Positions 1 to 7,524 of a stretch of 64,000 nucleotides of DNA are shown here, in pieces. Both the position numbers and the translations under genes were made by a program. The DNA is from Micromonospora lutea (GTDB lineage: Bacteria > Actinomycetota > Actinomycetes > Mycobacteriales > Micromonosporaceae). The stretch's first letter is position 1, and each line of letters begins with the position of its first letter. The notes under the pieces were generated by a model. That model made no database searches, was not told the DNA's origin, and saw only the letters and a program-made list of their open reading frames with translations. The stretch spans positions 186,001 to 250,000 of the forward strand of contig NZ_BOPB01000011.1 in assembly GCF_016863535.1 (NCBI RefSeq). Reading direction: 5' to 3'.

Positions 1-51
1 CCGATGCGCACCGGACATCTGTCAGTCTGCGCACCCCGCCCGCTGCCGGAC

Positions 52-90
52 AGTGGCAGAAATGTCATCGACAATCGATTTCCTGCCACT
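52..90. promoter_or_regulatory. Inverted repeat, probable operator of the GlxA-type regulator
   Basis: AGTGGCAG (52-59) is mirrored by CTGCCACT (83-90). Allowing one bulged base the arms extend through AAAT on the inside, so the similarity covers about 12-13 bp per arm. The right arm ends 8 bases before the -10 box of the downstream gene, so a bound protein would block or recruit polymerase. A role as operator for the adjacent regulator or a divergent gene left of the window is inferred. Confidence 0.5.
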
Positions 91-98
91 ACTGCGGT

Positions 99-104
99 TA
101 CCCT
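99..104 (+). promoter_or_regulatory. -10 box, leaderless start of GlxA-type regulator
   Basis: TACCCT is followed by exactly six bases and then the ATG at 111, the geometry expected when transcription begins at the start codon. No ribosome binding site is visible. No clear -35 box is seen; the inverted repeat covers that region, which fits an activator-dependent promoter. Confidence 0.5.
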
Positions 105-110
105 CGTCAC

Positions 111-1073
111 ATGCTTCGGTCGGTCGCCGTGCTCGTCCTGGACGGGGTCGCCCCGTTCGAGCTCGGCGTACTCGCTGAGGTGTTCGGCACCGACCGCACC
201 GCTGACGGGCTACCCGGCTACCGCTTCGACGTGTGTGGACCTCGGCAGGCCCCGGTCCGCACCTCCGCCGGTTTCCACCTGGTGCCGAGCGCCGACCTGA
301 CGCCGCTGGATGAGGCGGACCTGGTCGCCGTTCCCGCACACGCCCCCGCCACCACCGCCCCGGCCGAGGTCCACCAGGCGCTACGCCGGGCCGCCGACCG
401 GGGCGCGTACCTGTTCAGCGTGTGTGCGGGGGCGTACCTGCTGGGCGAGGCCGGACTGCTCGACGGCCGGGAGTGCACCACCCACTGGCGGCACGTCGAC
501 GAGTTGCAGCGCCGGCACCCGAGTGCCCGGGTACGCGGCAACTCGCTCTACGTGCAGGACGGCCGCCTGCTCACCAGCGCGGGCACCGCCGCCGGCATCG
601 ACGCCTGCCTGCACCTGGTACGCCAGGAACACGGCTCGGCGACCGCCACCCGACTCGCCCGACGGATGGTGGTGCCCCCGCACCGCGCCGGCGGACAGGC
701 CCAGTACATCGAGGCGCCGATCCCGAAGGCACCGGAGGCGCCCACCCTGGAGCCGGTGCTGGAATGGCTGATGGGACATCTGGGCCGGCAGACCACCGTC
801 GACGAGTTGGCCGCGCGGGCCGGGATGGCACCACGGACGTTCGCCCGTCGGTTCCGTGCCGAGACGGGTACCACCCCGCATGACTGGCTCACCAACCAAC
901 GCGTCCTGCTGGCCCGCCGGCTGTTGGAGGACACGGCGCTCACCGTGGAGGCGGTGGCCGATCGGGCCGGCTTCGGCGACGCCGCCGCCCTGCGGCACCA
1001 CTTCACCCGCCGGGTCGGTGCCACACCGCAGGCGTACCGCACCACGTTCCGCGACCGGGCTCTCACCGGTTGA
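111..1073 (+). CDS. GlxA-family transcriptional regulator (DJ-1/PfpI + AraC)
   Basis: Transcription factor of 320 residues. The N-terminal half (about 1-175) has a DJ-1/PfpI-like fold signature with the elbow cysteine C105 in SVCAGAYLLG; the C-terminal part (about 215-315) is an AraC-type DNA-binding domain with two helix-turn-helix units (TVDELAARAGMAPRTFARRF and LTVEAVADRAGFGDAAALRHHF). Such proteins usually sense a small metabolite through the first domain and activate a neighbouring gene. The partner gene is not identifiable: the downstream gene is convergent tilS, and the window begins just upstream, so the target may lie to the left. The start is fixed by the -10 box six bases upstream. 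Confidence 0.9.
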   Translation: MLRSVAVLVLDGVAPFELGVLAEVFGTDRTADGLPGYRFDVCGPRQAPVRTSAGFHLVPSADLTPLDEADLVAVPAHAPATTAPAEVHQALRRAADRGAYLFSVCAGAYLLGEAGLLDGRECTTHWRHVDELQRRHPSARVRGNSLYVQDGRLLTSAGTAAGIDACLHLVRQEHGSATATRLARRMVVPPHRAGGQAQYIEAPIPKAPEAPTLEPVLEWLMGHLGRQTTVDELAARAGMAPRTFARRFRAETGTTPHDWLTNQRVLLARRLLEDTALTVEAVADRAGFGDAAALRHHFTRRVGATPQAYRTTFRDRALTG

Positions 1074-1085
1074 CCGGGTCACCGG

Positions 1086-2108
1086 TCAACCACCCGGTGC
1101 TCGACCGTTCGGTGTCGCCGGTGGCAGCTCGGACACCAGCCGATCGGCGCGACGGAGCACCCGCAGCCCGCCCGGAAGGTAGCTGGCTCGTTGGCCACGC
1201 CACGCGGTGACCAGCGCGTCGAGCGCGGCGACATGGCGATGCGACAGCGCGGCCGGCGATGCGCCCAACTCGTGGGCCCAGGCGCGCAGCACCCGACCAC
1301 GCACTGCGGGTGCCAGATCCGCCAGCGCTCCGGTGGCCAATCCACCATCAGGATGCCGGGCCTGACCCAACGCCGCGTCGGCGAGTTCGTCGAGGACGGC
1401 GTTGTCCGCCGCCACCAGCGTGGCGGTACGGGCGAGGTTGTCCAGCACGCCCGGCCCGAGCGCGCTGACCAGCACCGGCAGCACATCGGCGCGGACCCGG
1501 GAGCGGGCGTACGCCGGGTCGCTGTTGTGCGGGTCCTCCCAGGTCGGCAGTCCGAGGGCCACGCAGGCGGCACGGGTCTCCGCCCGCCCGATCTCCAACA
1601 ACGGGCGTACGAGAGGAGTGCCGGCCAGGTCCCGGCGGGCCGGCATGCCGGCGAGTCCGCGCGGGCCAGCGCCCCGAGCCAGCGCGAGCAGTACCGTCTC
1701 CGCCTGATCGTCCCGGGTGTGTCCGGTGAGCAGCGCCGCTGCGCCGTACCGCCCGGCGACCTCGGCCAACGCCTGGTAACGGGCGTCGCGGGCTGCCGCT
1801 TCGGGGCCACCGGGCCGGCCGGCGACCTCGACCCGGACCGTTTCCACCGGTGCCAGACCGGCACCCTGCGCCCAACGCGCCACCGCCTCGGCTCGCTGCC
1901 CCGACCCGGACTGCAACCCGTGATCGACGGTCACCAGCCCGGCGGTGCGGCCCGCCCGGGGCGCCACGAACGCGGTGGCCGCGGCCAGGGCCAGCGAGTC
2001 TGCTCCACCCGAGCAGGCGACCAGCACCGGGCCGTCCGTCGGCAGGTCGGCCAACGCGCGACGGACCGCGACCCGGATCGCGGCCACGGGTGGGGCGAGC
2101 GGTGCCAT
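1086..2108 (-). CDS. tilS: tRNA(Ile)-lysidine synthase
   Basis: Cytoplasmic ATP-dependent enzyme that joins lysine to C34 of tRNA-Ile(CAU), so that it reads AUA instead of AUG. The PP-loop SGGADS lies at about residues 33-38, followed by the conserved DHGLQ and GHTRDDQAET motifs of the N-type ATP pyrophosphatase fold. About 340 residues, typical for actinobacterial TilS. I chose the ATG at 2108 because the reading frame upstream runs into the end of the zincin gene; the longer frame to 2180 would overlap it by 56 bases. Expressed downstream of the zincin with an 16-base gap, an order also found in mycobacteria (Rv3625c/Rv3626c). Confidence 0.93.
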   Translation of the reverse strand: MAPLAPPVAAIRVAVRRALADLPTDGPVLVACSGGADSLALAAATAFVAPRAGRTAGLVTVDHGLQSGSGQRAEAVARWAQGAGLAPVETVRVEVAGRPGGPEAAARDARYQALAEVAGRYGAAALLTGHTRDDQAETVLLALARGAGPRGLAGMPARRDLAGTPLVRPLLEIGRAETRAACVALGLPTWEDPHNSDPAYARSRVRADVLPVLVSALGPGVLDNLARTATLVAADNAVLDELADAALGQARHPDGGLATGALADLAPAVRGRVLRAWAHELGASPAALSHRHVAALDALVTAWRGQRASYLPGGLRVLRRADRLVSELPPATPNGRAPGG

Positions 2109-2124
2109 CGGTGGAGTGACGTCT

Positions 2125-3192
2125 TCAGCCGGCGGTCGGTACCGGACCGACCGGACCGTGCACCCGCGCCACCCAGGCATCCGGTTCGCTCAGCTCAGAC
2201 AACCGGGGCAGGGTCAGCGGCGACTCGAAGACCCGGTTGAAGCCGGTCATGCCGACCCGGTCCACCACGGCGTGCACGAACTTGCGGCCCTCGGCGTACT
2301 GCCGCATCTTGACGTCGATGCCGATCAACCGCCGGATCGTCTTCTCCACCGGGTTGCCGGCCTCGCGCCGTCGGTTGAAGCCGGCCCTGATCCGCTCCAC
2401 ACTCGGAATCACCTGCGGGCCGACGCCGTCCATCACGAACTCGGCGTGCCCCTCCAGCAGGGTCATCAGGGCGGTCAGCCGGTCCAGCACGGCTCGCTGT
2501 CCGGGGGTCTGCACGATGTCCAGCACGCTGGATCGGCTCTGCGGGTCACGGACCGCGTCGGCAAGGGTGCTCACCCCCCGGCGCAGTCGCTCCAACAGGT
2601 GCTCGCCACCCTGCGCGGCGTCGACGAACGCCTGCACCTCACCGAGGAAGTAGGCCCGCATCCAGGGCACGGCGGTGAACTGCGTGCGGTGGGTCACCTC
2701 GTGCAGGCAGACCCAGAGCCGGAAGTCGCGGGGATCCGCGCCCAGTTTGCGCTCGACCTCGACGATGTTCGGGGCGACCAGCAGCAGCTGCCCCGGGTCG
2801 GCGGAGAAGACCTCGTACTGCCCGAGGACCCGGCCGGAGAGGTAGGCCAGCACGGTGCCCGCCTGCACCCCGGTCACCCGGGAACCGATCGCCTCGGTCA
2901 GCGGCCCCGGTTGCTTGTCCGGTGCGAGCCGGCCGACCAGCGGGGTGATCACCTCGCGGAGCCCGGCGATGTTGGTCGCCGCCCAGTCACGCCGATCGAC
3001 CACCCGCACCGGCGGGTGAGTGACCTGCGAGGTCAGCCCGGTGTAGTCGGCGACGTGTCCGGCCGCCTCGTCGGTCAACCGGCGCAGCTCGGAAACCACC
3101 TCGGTGGCTTCGTCGTACGTCACCCGGGGCCCCGACTTGCCCAGTGCCCCCGCCGTCGCGGTGGCCAGATCCCAGTCCACGAACTGCGCCAT
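2125..3192 (-). CDS. Zinc-dependent metalloprotease-like protein (zincin, F420-associated family)
   Basis: A 355-residue protein of the zincin-like family often annotated as coenzyme F420 biosynthesis-associated hydrolase (DUF2342). The zinc-binding motif HEVTH is visible in CLHEVTHRTQFTAVPW, in about the middle of the protein, and a downstream HAEFVMDG segment supplies a likely third ligand. Family members are restricted to actinobacteria and their substrate is unknown; the F420 link is from gene co-occurrence only. A GTG nine bases upstream (3201) is an alternative start. Lies between dacB and tilS, all on the minus strand. Confidence 0.85.
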   Translation of the reverse strand: MAQFVDWDLATATAGALGKSGPRVTYDEATEVVSELRRLTDEAAGHVADYTGLTSQVTHPPVRVVDRRDWAATNIAGLREVITPLVGRLAPDKQPGPLTEAIGSRVTGVQAGTVLAYLSGRVLGQYEVFSADPGQLLLVAPNIVEVERKLGADPRDFRLWVCLHEVTHRTQFTAVPWMRAYFLGEVQAFVDAAQGGEHLLERLRRGVSTLADAVRDPQSRSSVLDIVQTPGQRAVLDRLTALMTLLEGHAEFVMDGVGPQVIPSVERIRAGFNRRREAGNPVEKTIRRLIGIDVKMRQYAEGRKFVHAVVDRVGMTGFNRVFESPLTLPRLSELSEPDAWVARVHGPVGPVPTAG

Positions 3193-3319
3193 GCAACCCA
3201 CCGTACCCGCGCCGCGACACTTACCCCGGCGGGCCGAACGCGGCGCCGGCCGGACGGCAGGGTGGCGGCGGCCCGTCGCGGGGGCAGCGCAACCTGCGCC
3301 ACCGGTGGGGTCGGCCCGC

Positions 3320-5080
3320 TCAGCGACAGCCGCAGCCGGCGAGGGCGGCGGCGATCCTGTCCAGTGCCGCCCTCGCCGGTTCCATCCCGTCCGGCGGCAC
3401 GTCGTCGGTGAGTACGGCGAAGGTGAGCAGCCGCCCTTCGGCGGTGGTCACCACTCCCGCGATGGCGTGCACCCTGGTCAACGTGCCGGTCTTGGCCCGG
3501 ACCACACCGACTCCGGCGGCCGTGCCGGGTGCCGCGCCGTACCTGTCGCGCAGGGTGCCGGACCAGCCCGCGACCGGCAGCCCGCCGAAGACGGCGGCGA
3601 GTTCGGGCCGATCGGGGCTGGCCGCGAGCGCCAACAACTCGGTCAGCAGTACCGGGCTGATGAGATTCTTCCGGGACAGTCCGCTGCCGTCGGCGAGGAG
3701 CAGGCCGTCCGTCGGAAGAGCCAGTTCGGCCACCACGTCGGCCATCGCCGCAGCGGCGCCGGCGAAGGAGGCCGGCCGGTCACGAGCCAGGGCGACCTGG
3801 CGGGCCAGCGCTTCGGCGACGATGTTGTCGCTATCGCTGATCATGATGTCGACCAGCCGGATCAGTGGCGGCGAGTGCACCACGCCCAGTTCGGCACCGG
3901 GTTCGCCGCCGCCGCCCGGTTCCGTCGCCTCGGTCGTCTCGGTCGGCGCTGGCGGGGCGGTCCCCTTGCGTACGGCGTCGGCCGGCACCCCGAGCAGTTT
4001 GGCGAAGGCGCGGCCGGCGAACAGGTCCGGTTCGGCGACCCGTTCGGCCCATCCCTGACCGGCCTTCGGATTCTTGCGCGCACCGTCGAGCATCAGTGCG
4101 GTGATCGCCCCGCCGTAGCCGCCAGTGGGAATGTCGTCGTCCCAGCCGGGTCCGTACACCGGCCCGGAGTAGCGCGACGAGTCGACCACGATGCTGGTGG
4201 GTGCGGCACCGCCCAGCGCCGTACGGACCTGGGCGGCGAGGTCGGTGAGGCTGGCTGCCCCCGGGTAGAAGCCCTTCGCGTCGGCTGCCAACGTCGGATC
4301 TCCACCGCCGACCAGAATCACCTCGCCAGGCTGCGTGCCGGCGACCGCACGGGTGGGGATCCGATGGCCGGGGCCTCGGGCGGTCAACACCGTCACGGCG
4401 GTCAACAGCTTGGTCACCGAGGCCGGCACGGTTCCCTGGCCGCCACCGTGATCGAAGAGCATCTCTCCGGTGAGCGCGTCGGCCACCGCCAGGTTGACGC
4501 GGCTACCCAGAGCGGTGACGCCAATCAGCGGTTCGAGCGTGGCTCGCAGCCCGTCCGCGGTGGGCGGCGGCGCAGCGGTGTCGGCGGCGGCCAGCACCGC
4601 GACCGGCGTGGACTCCACCGTTCCGGTGGCGGTCGGTGTCGCGGGCGCATCGCCCAACCACCGGCCCACCGGCCCGGGCCGGATCACGACCAGACCCACC
4701 GCGACCAGCACGAGCACCAGCACGGCGGCGAGCACCAGCGGCAGCTTCCGGCGTGATGCCGGCGCGACCGGCGGCGGCGCCGTACCGGTCGGCGGTTGGC
4801 TCGGCGGGCTGGTCGGCGGTTGGCTCGGCGGGTTGGTCGGCGGGCCTGCCGGCGCCGGACTCACCGGCACGGCTGCCGATTCCAGCGGCGACGCGGTCGG
4901 CACGTGGTTCGCGTCGGCCCGCTCCCCGGGTGTCGGTGCGGCGGGTGGCGTCGGGGATTGCGGCCGGAGGACCTGCGCGTCCGGTACCGGCACCCGTCCG
5001 GACACCGGCTTCGCCGACGACTGGTTGTCACCGCCCTCGGCGGAACCGCCTGGACGGTAGTGTGAATCTTCCCTCCCCAC
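3320..5080 (-). CDS. dacB: D-alanyl-D-alanine carboxypeptidase/endopeptidase (PBP4 type)
   Basis: Membrane-anchored class C penicillin-binding protein that trims stem peptides or cuts cross-links in peptidoglycan. About 586 residues: a long Pro/Ser/Thr-rich cytoplasmic N-terminus, one membrane segment ([22 protein letters not shown], about 130-150), then the peptidase domain. All three active-site motifs are present: SVTK (SxxK), SDN in ISDSDNIV, and KTGT in [10 protein letters not shown]. The start at GTG 5080 is preferred because GGAGGAGG lies just upstream; GTG 5098 is in frame with no such site. The Pro-rich segment is encoded by a 24-base tandem repeat. Orthologous in position to Rv3627c. 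Confidence 0.92.
   Translation of the reverse strand: MGREDSHYRPGGSAEGGDNQSSAKPVSGRVPVPDAQVLRPQSPTPPAAPTPGERADANHVPTASPLESAAVPVSPAPAGPPTNPPSQPPTSPPSQPPTGTAPPPVAPASRRKLPLVLAAVLVLVLVAVGLVVIRPGPVGRWLGDAPATPTATGTVESTPVAVLAAADTAAPPPTADGLRATLEPLIGVTALGSRVNLAVADALTGEMLFDHGGGQGTVPASVTKLLTAVTVLTARGPGHRIPTRAVAGTQPGEVILVGGGDPTLAADAKGFYPGAASLTDLAAQVRTALGGAAPTSIVVDSSRYSGPVYGPGWDDDIPTGGYGGAITALMLDGARKNPKAGQGWAERVAEPDLFAGRAFAKLLGVPADAVRKGTAPPAPTETTEATEPGGGGEPGAELGVVHSPPLIRLVDIMISDSDNIVAEALARQVALARDRPASFAGAAAAMADVVAELALPTDGLLLADGSGLSRKNLISPVLLTELLALAASPDRPELAAVFGGLPVAGWSGTLRDRYGAAPGTAAGVGVVRAKTGTLTRVHAIAGVVTTAEGRLLTFAVLTDDVPPDGMEPARAALDRIAAALAGCGCR
4788..4835. repeat. Two 24-base tandem repeats inside dacB
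   Basis: Two consecutive 24-base units (4788-4811 and 4812-4835) differ at one base and are followed by a partial third. In dacB they encode repeated PPS/T-Q-PPTSP-like octapeptides of the flexible N-terminal linker. Repeat number may vary among strains by slippage. Confidence 0.8.
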
Positions 5081-5230
5081 GACCCCCTCCTCCGCCACCG
5101 GGAACCGGCCTGGGTGACACTACTTCGGTCCGAAGACTATGCGGCGGCCGGAGTCGGCGGGGTGGCATTCGCCCGCCCGGCTCTGCCGCCGGTTCCGTCA
5201 AGCCAGCGTGGGCCAACGAGGAGCGTGCAG

Positions 5231-5737
5231 ATGGATTTCGACGTCACGGTTGAGATCCCCAAGGGTCACCGCAACAAGTACGAGGTGGACCACGTGAGCG
5301 GACGGATCCGGCTGGACCGTACCCTCTTCACCTCCACGCAGTACCCGGCCGACTACGGCTTCATCGAGGGCACCCTCGGCGCGGACGGCGACCCGCTGGA
5401 CGCCCTGGTACTGGTACCCGAGCCGACCTTCCCAGGCTGCCTGATCCGGTGCCGCACCATTGGCATGTTCCGGATGACCGACGAAAAGGGCGGCGACGAC
5501 AAGGTCCTCTGCGTCCCCTACGAGGACCCGCGGCAGGAGCACCTGCGCGACATACATCACCTGGGCGAGTTCGACCGGCTGGAGATCCAGCACTTCTTCG
5601 AGGTGTACAAGGATCTTGAGCCGGGCAAGTCGGTCGAGGGCGCGACCTGGGTGGGGCGGACCGAGGCCGAGGCCGAGATCCAGGCTTCGTACCGGCGGGC
5701 CAGGGAGGCCGAGGAGCGCGGCGAGTCCACGCACTGA
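5231..5737 (+). CDS. ppa: Inorganic pyrophosphatase
   Basis: Cytoplasmic family I pyrophosphatase, 168 residues, hydrolysing PPi to two phosphates and pulling biosynthetic reactions forward. The signature [10 protein letters not shown] carries the metal-binding aspartates (DxDPxD), and [10 protein letters not shown] and [11 protein letters not shown] are the usual conserved blocks. Start at ATG 5231 has GAGGAG about nine bases upstream; an in-frame longer frame to 5114 is unlikely. Divergent from dacB, as in mycobacteria (Rv3628). Confidence 0.97.
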   Translation: MDFDVTVEIPKGHRNKYEVDHVSGRIRLDRTLFTSTQYPADYGFIEGTLGADGDPLDALVLVPEPTFPGCLIRCRTIGMFRMTDEKGGDDKVLCVPYEDPRQEHLRDIHHLGEFDRLEIQHFFEVYKDLEPGKSVEGATWVGRTEAEAEIQASYRRAREAEERGESTH

Positions 5738-5761
5738 CGTCTCCGACGGGCCCGAGGCCGC

Positions 5762-7162
5762 TCACCCGAGCAGTCCCCGGGCCCGCTCGTACAGGCCGAG
5801 CACCGCGCAGGCGGTCGGCACCACGGAGACCACCAGCAGGGTGTCGGTGAGGTCGGCGATCCGCCCGACGTACGGGGAGACCGACCGGCGAGCGTACGTC
5901 GTGCCGCCCGCCACCACCAGGAGCGCGATCAGCAGCCCACCGGCGACCAGGGCCAGCCGGACCGGTGCGCCGGCGGCCCCGGCCAGCACTCCGCCGAGGA
6001 CCGCGTACCCGGCCAGGCCGGCGAGCACCGGCGCGACCCGGTGCCGGACCGTCATGAAGAGCCGGGCGCGGAGCAGCAGCACCGTCGAGGTCACCCCGAC
6101 CAGCAGCCAACCGGCGATGCCACCGGTGCTGGCGAGGATCACCGCCGCGCCCACGGTCAGCACCGCCTGGCCGATCAGCATGCCGGTCAGCATCTCCTCG
6201 GTGCGCGCCACGGCCGCGTACACCTGGCGACGGTCCGGCAGGTCACGGGCGCGCTCCGAGTCGTCCGGCGGGTCGGTCGGCAGGGTCATCGGCGGCAACG
6301 GCACCTTGCCCAGCCGGATGGCCAGCAGTGGGACAGCTCCGATGGCGAAGATCAGCGCACCGAGCAGAACCGCGGCGGCGCCGGCCGGACCGAGCAGCAG
6401 GCCCCCGAGGGCGGCTGATCCGCCGCCCGCGCCCACCACCATGCCAGCCACGAAGATCCGCAGCCGGGTGGCCACCCCGAACAACCCCAGCACCGAGACG
6501 AGCAGCAACGCCACCGACCCGGCGAGCAGTTCCGCAGCACCCACCCAGCGCAGCACGCCGACCGGCCCGACCGGGTCGCCCGAGCTGACGGCGAGGGCAC
6601 CGGCCAGCGCCGCGTAGGGCAACGCGTGACCGCCGAGCGCCGCGCCGGCCGCTCCGTCGCCGTGGGCACGGGAGAGCACGGTGCCGGCCAGCACCAGCAG
6701 ACCCGCCACCACGGTCGCGGCCGGCCAGCCGGCGGGGTCGCCGGGCCCACCGGCGGCCAGGGCGAGCAGGCCGACGGCGAGCGGGACACCGGCACCGGCC
6801 AGCGCCGCCACCCGGGTCGCACGCGGCGACCAGGCCCCGCCCCGACGGCGGGCCGCATCGGCGATGGCCTCCACCACGTCGTCGTACTCGAATTCCGGCC
6901 ACTCGGTGTGAGCCGGCACCAGGTGCAGCACCTCACCGTCGCGGACCCCCTGGGCGAGCAGCGCCTGGCCACCGGCCAACACGCTGCCGTCGGCCCGCCG
7001 CAGCAGCCAGCCACCGTGCTGTTCCCCGTCGTCGGCAAGCCCGTCACCGGCGTGGCGCAGCACCTCGGGCAGCAGCTCGGCGAGGGGCACCTGCTCCGGT
7101 AGCGCCACGTCGACCCGCCGGTGGGGCGTGCTGACGGTGACCCGAGCCAGCCCGACTGTCAT
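5762..7162 (-). CDS. eccD: Type VII secretion integral membrane protein EccD
   Basis: Core membrane subunit of an ESX/type VII secretion system, 466 residues. The first 80-90 residues form a ubiquitin/YukD-like domain (VTVSTPHRRVDVALPEQVPLAELLPEVL...), followed by about eleven hydrophobic helices, the standard EccD layout. EccD dimers form the pore region with EccB, EccC and EccE. The ATG lies only a few bases from the end of an IS200/IS605 remnant, so its native promoter may have been displaced. The gene converges on ppa with a 24-base gap and is divergent from eccC. Confidence 0.9.
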   Translation of the reverse strand: MTVGLARVTVSTPHRRVDVALPEQVPLAELLPEVLRHAGDGLADDGEQHGGWLLRRADGSVLAGGQALLAQGVRDGEVLHLVPAHTEWPEFEYDDVVEAIADAARRRGGAWSPRATRVAALAGAGVPLAVGLLALAAGGPGDPAGWPAATVVAGLLVLAGTVLSRAHGDGAAGAALGGHALPYAALAGALAVSSGDPVGPVGVLRWVGAAELLAGSVALLLVSVLGLFGVATRLRIFVAGMVVGAGGGSAALGGLLLGPAGAAAVLLGALIFAIGAVPLLAIRLGKVPLPPMTLPTDPPDDSERARDLPDRRQVYAAVARTEEMLTGMLIGQAVLTVGAAVILASTGGIAGWLLVGVTSTVLLLRARLFMTVRHRVAPVLAGLAGYAVLGGVLAGAAGAPVRLALVAGGLLIALLVVAGGTTYARRSVSPYVGRIADLTDTLLVVSVVPTACAVLGLYERARGLLG

Positions 7163-7180
7163 CAGAATCCGCCCGTGAAA

Positions 7181-7201
7181 CCCCTGGCTTCAGCCACGGG
7201 G
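7181..7201. repeat. Hairpin end of IS200/IS605 remnant
   Basis: Palindrome with arms TGGCT and AGCCA extended by CCCC and GGGG (one bulged base). It lies directly after the tnpA remnant stop codon, as the right-end hairpin does in this family. Confidence 0.7.
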
Positions 7202-7213
7202 AGGTAAGGGCGG

Positions 7214-7350
7214 TCAAGCCTTTCGTTGGTTTTCGACATAGCGTTTGGTGACCTCCGAAGTTGCGCCGCCGACAGTGGCGACGAATAGCTGTCGGTCCAC
7301 AGGGTGGGTAGCCGGGATCGCAGGCTGGGGAACTCGGCGACGCGACCTCC
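7214..7350 (-). pseudogene. tnpA remnant, IS200/IS605 transposase C-terminus
   Basis: The minus strand encodes about 45 residues of a Y1 HUH transposase: EFPSLRSRLPTLWTDSY, then after a one-base deletion FVATVGGATSEVTKRYV and ENQRKA before a TGA. This is the C-terminal helix that carries the family's conserved WxxSYFVxTVGG motif. The upstream part with the HUH histidines and the catalytic tyrosine is missing. Both the 5' truncation and the frameshift in SY(F)V show the gene is dead. The upstream limit is approximate. Confidence 0.75.
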
Positions 7351-7388
7351 CTCCGGATCAATGGTTCCGCGCGGTCCGAGCCAGAAAT

Positions 7389-7410
7389 CCCCCGGCTTTC
7401 AGCCGTGGGG
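7389..7410. repeat. Hairpin end of IS200/IS605 remnant
   Basis: Second copy of the GGCT/AGCC hairpin with C-rich and G-rich flanks, in the same orientation as the first. It lies upstream of the tnpA remnant in its own reading direction, as the left-end hairpin does. Confidence 0.65.
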
Positions 7411-7524
7411 AAGCGTTAATGACTGATCTCCATCCCGAGCCGAGCGGGTCTGCTGCTGCGCGGACGACAGGACTTTACCTACGATGAGCCAGGCTCGGGT
7501 TACCGTGCGCAGTCGGGAGGTCGA

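Larger units (their letters stand above)
7171..7430 (-). mobile_element. Degenerate IS200/IS605-family element
   Basis: Two imperfect hairpins with the same core sequence flank this segment: 7181-7201 (TGGCT..AGCCA core with C-rich and G-rich flanks) and 7389-7410 (GGCT..AGCC core with the same flanks). Subterminal hairpins of this kind are what the single-strand transposase TnpA of IS200/IS605 elements recognises. Between them, on the minus strand, lies the C-terminal end of a tnpA gene. No tnpB and no complete tnpA remain, so the element cannot move on its own. The outer boundaries are approximate. Confidence 0.75.

Noticed and set aside
1945..3411. 488-codon plus-strand frame over tilS and the zincin gene
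   Set aside because: Arg/His/Gln/Gly-rich shadow; both minus-strand genes have catalytic motifs.
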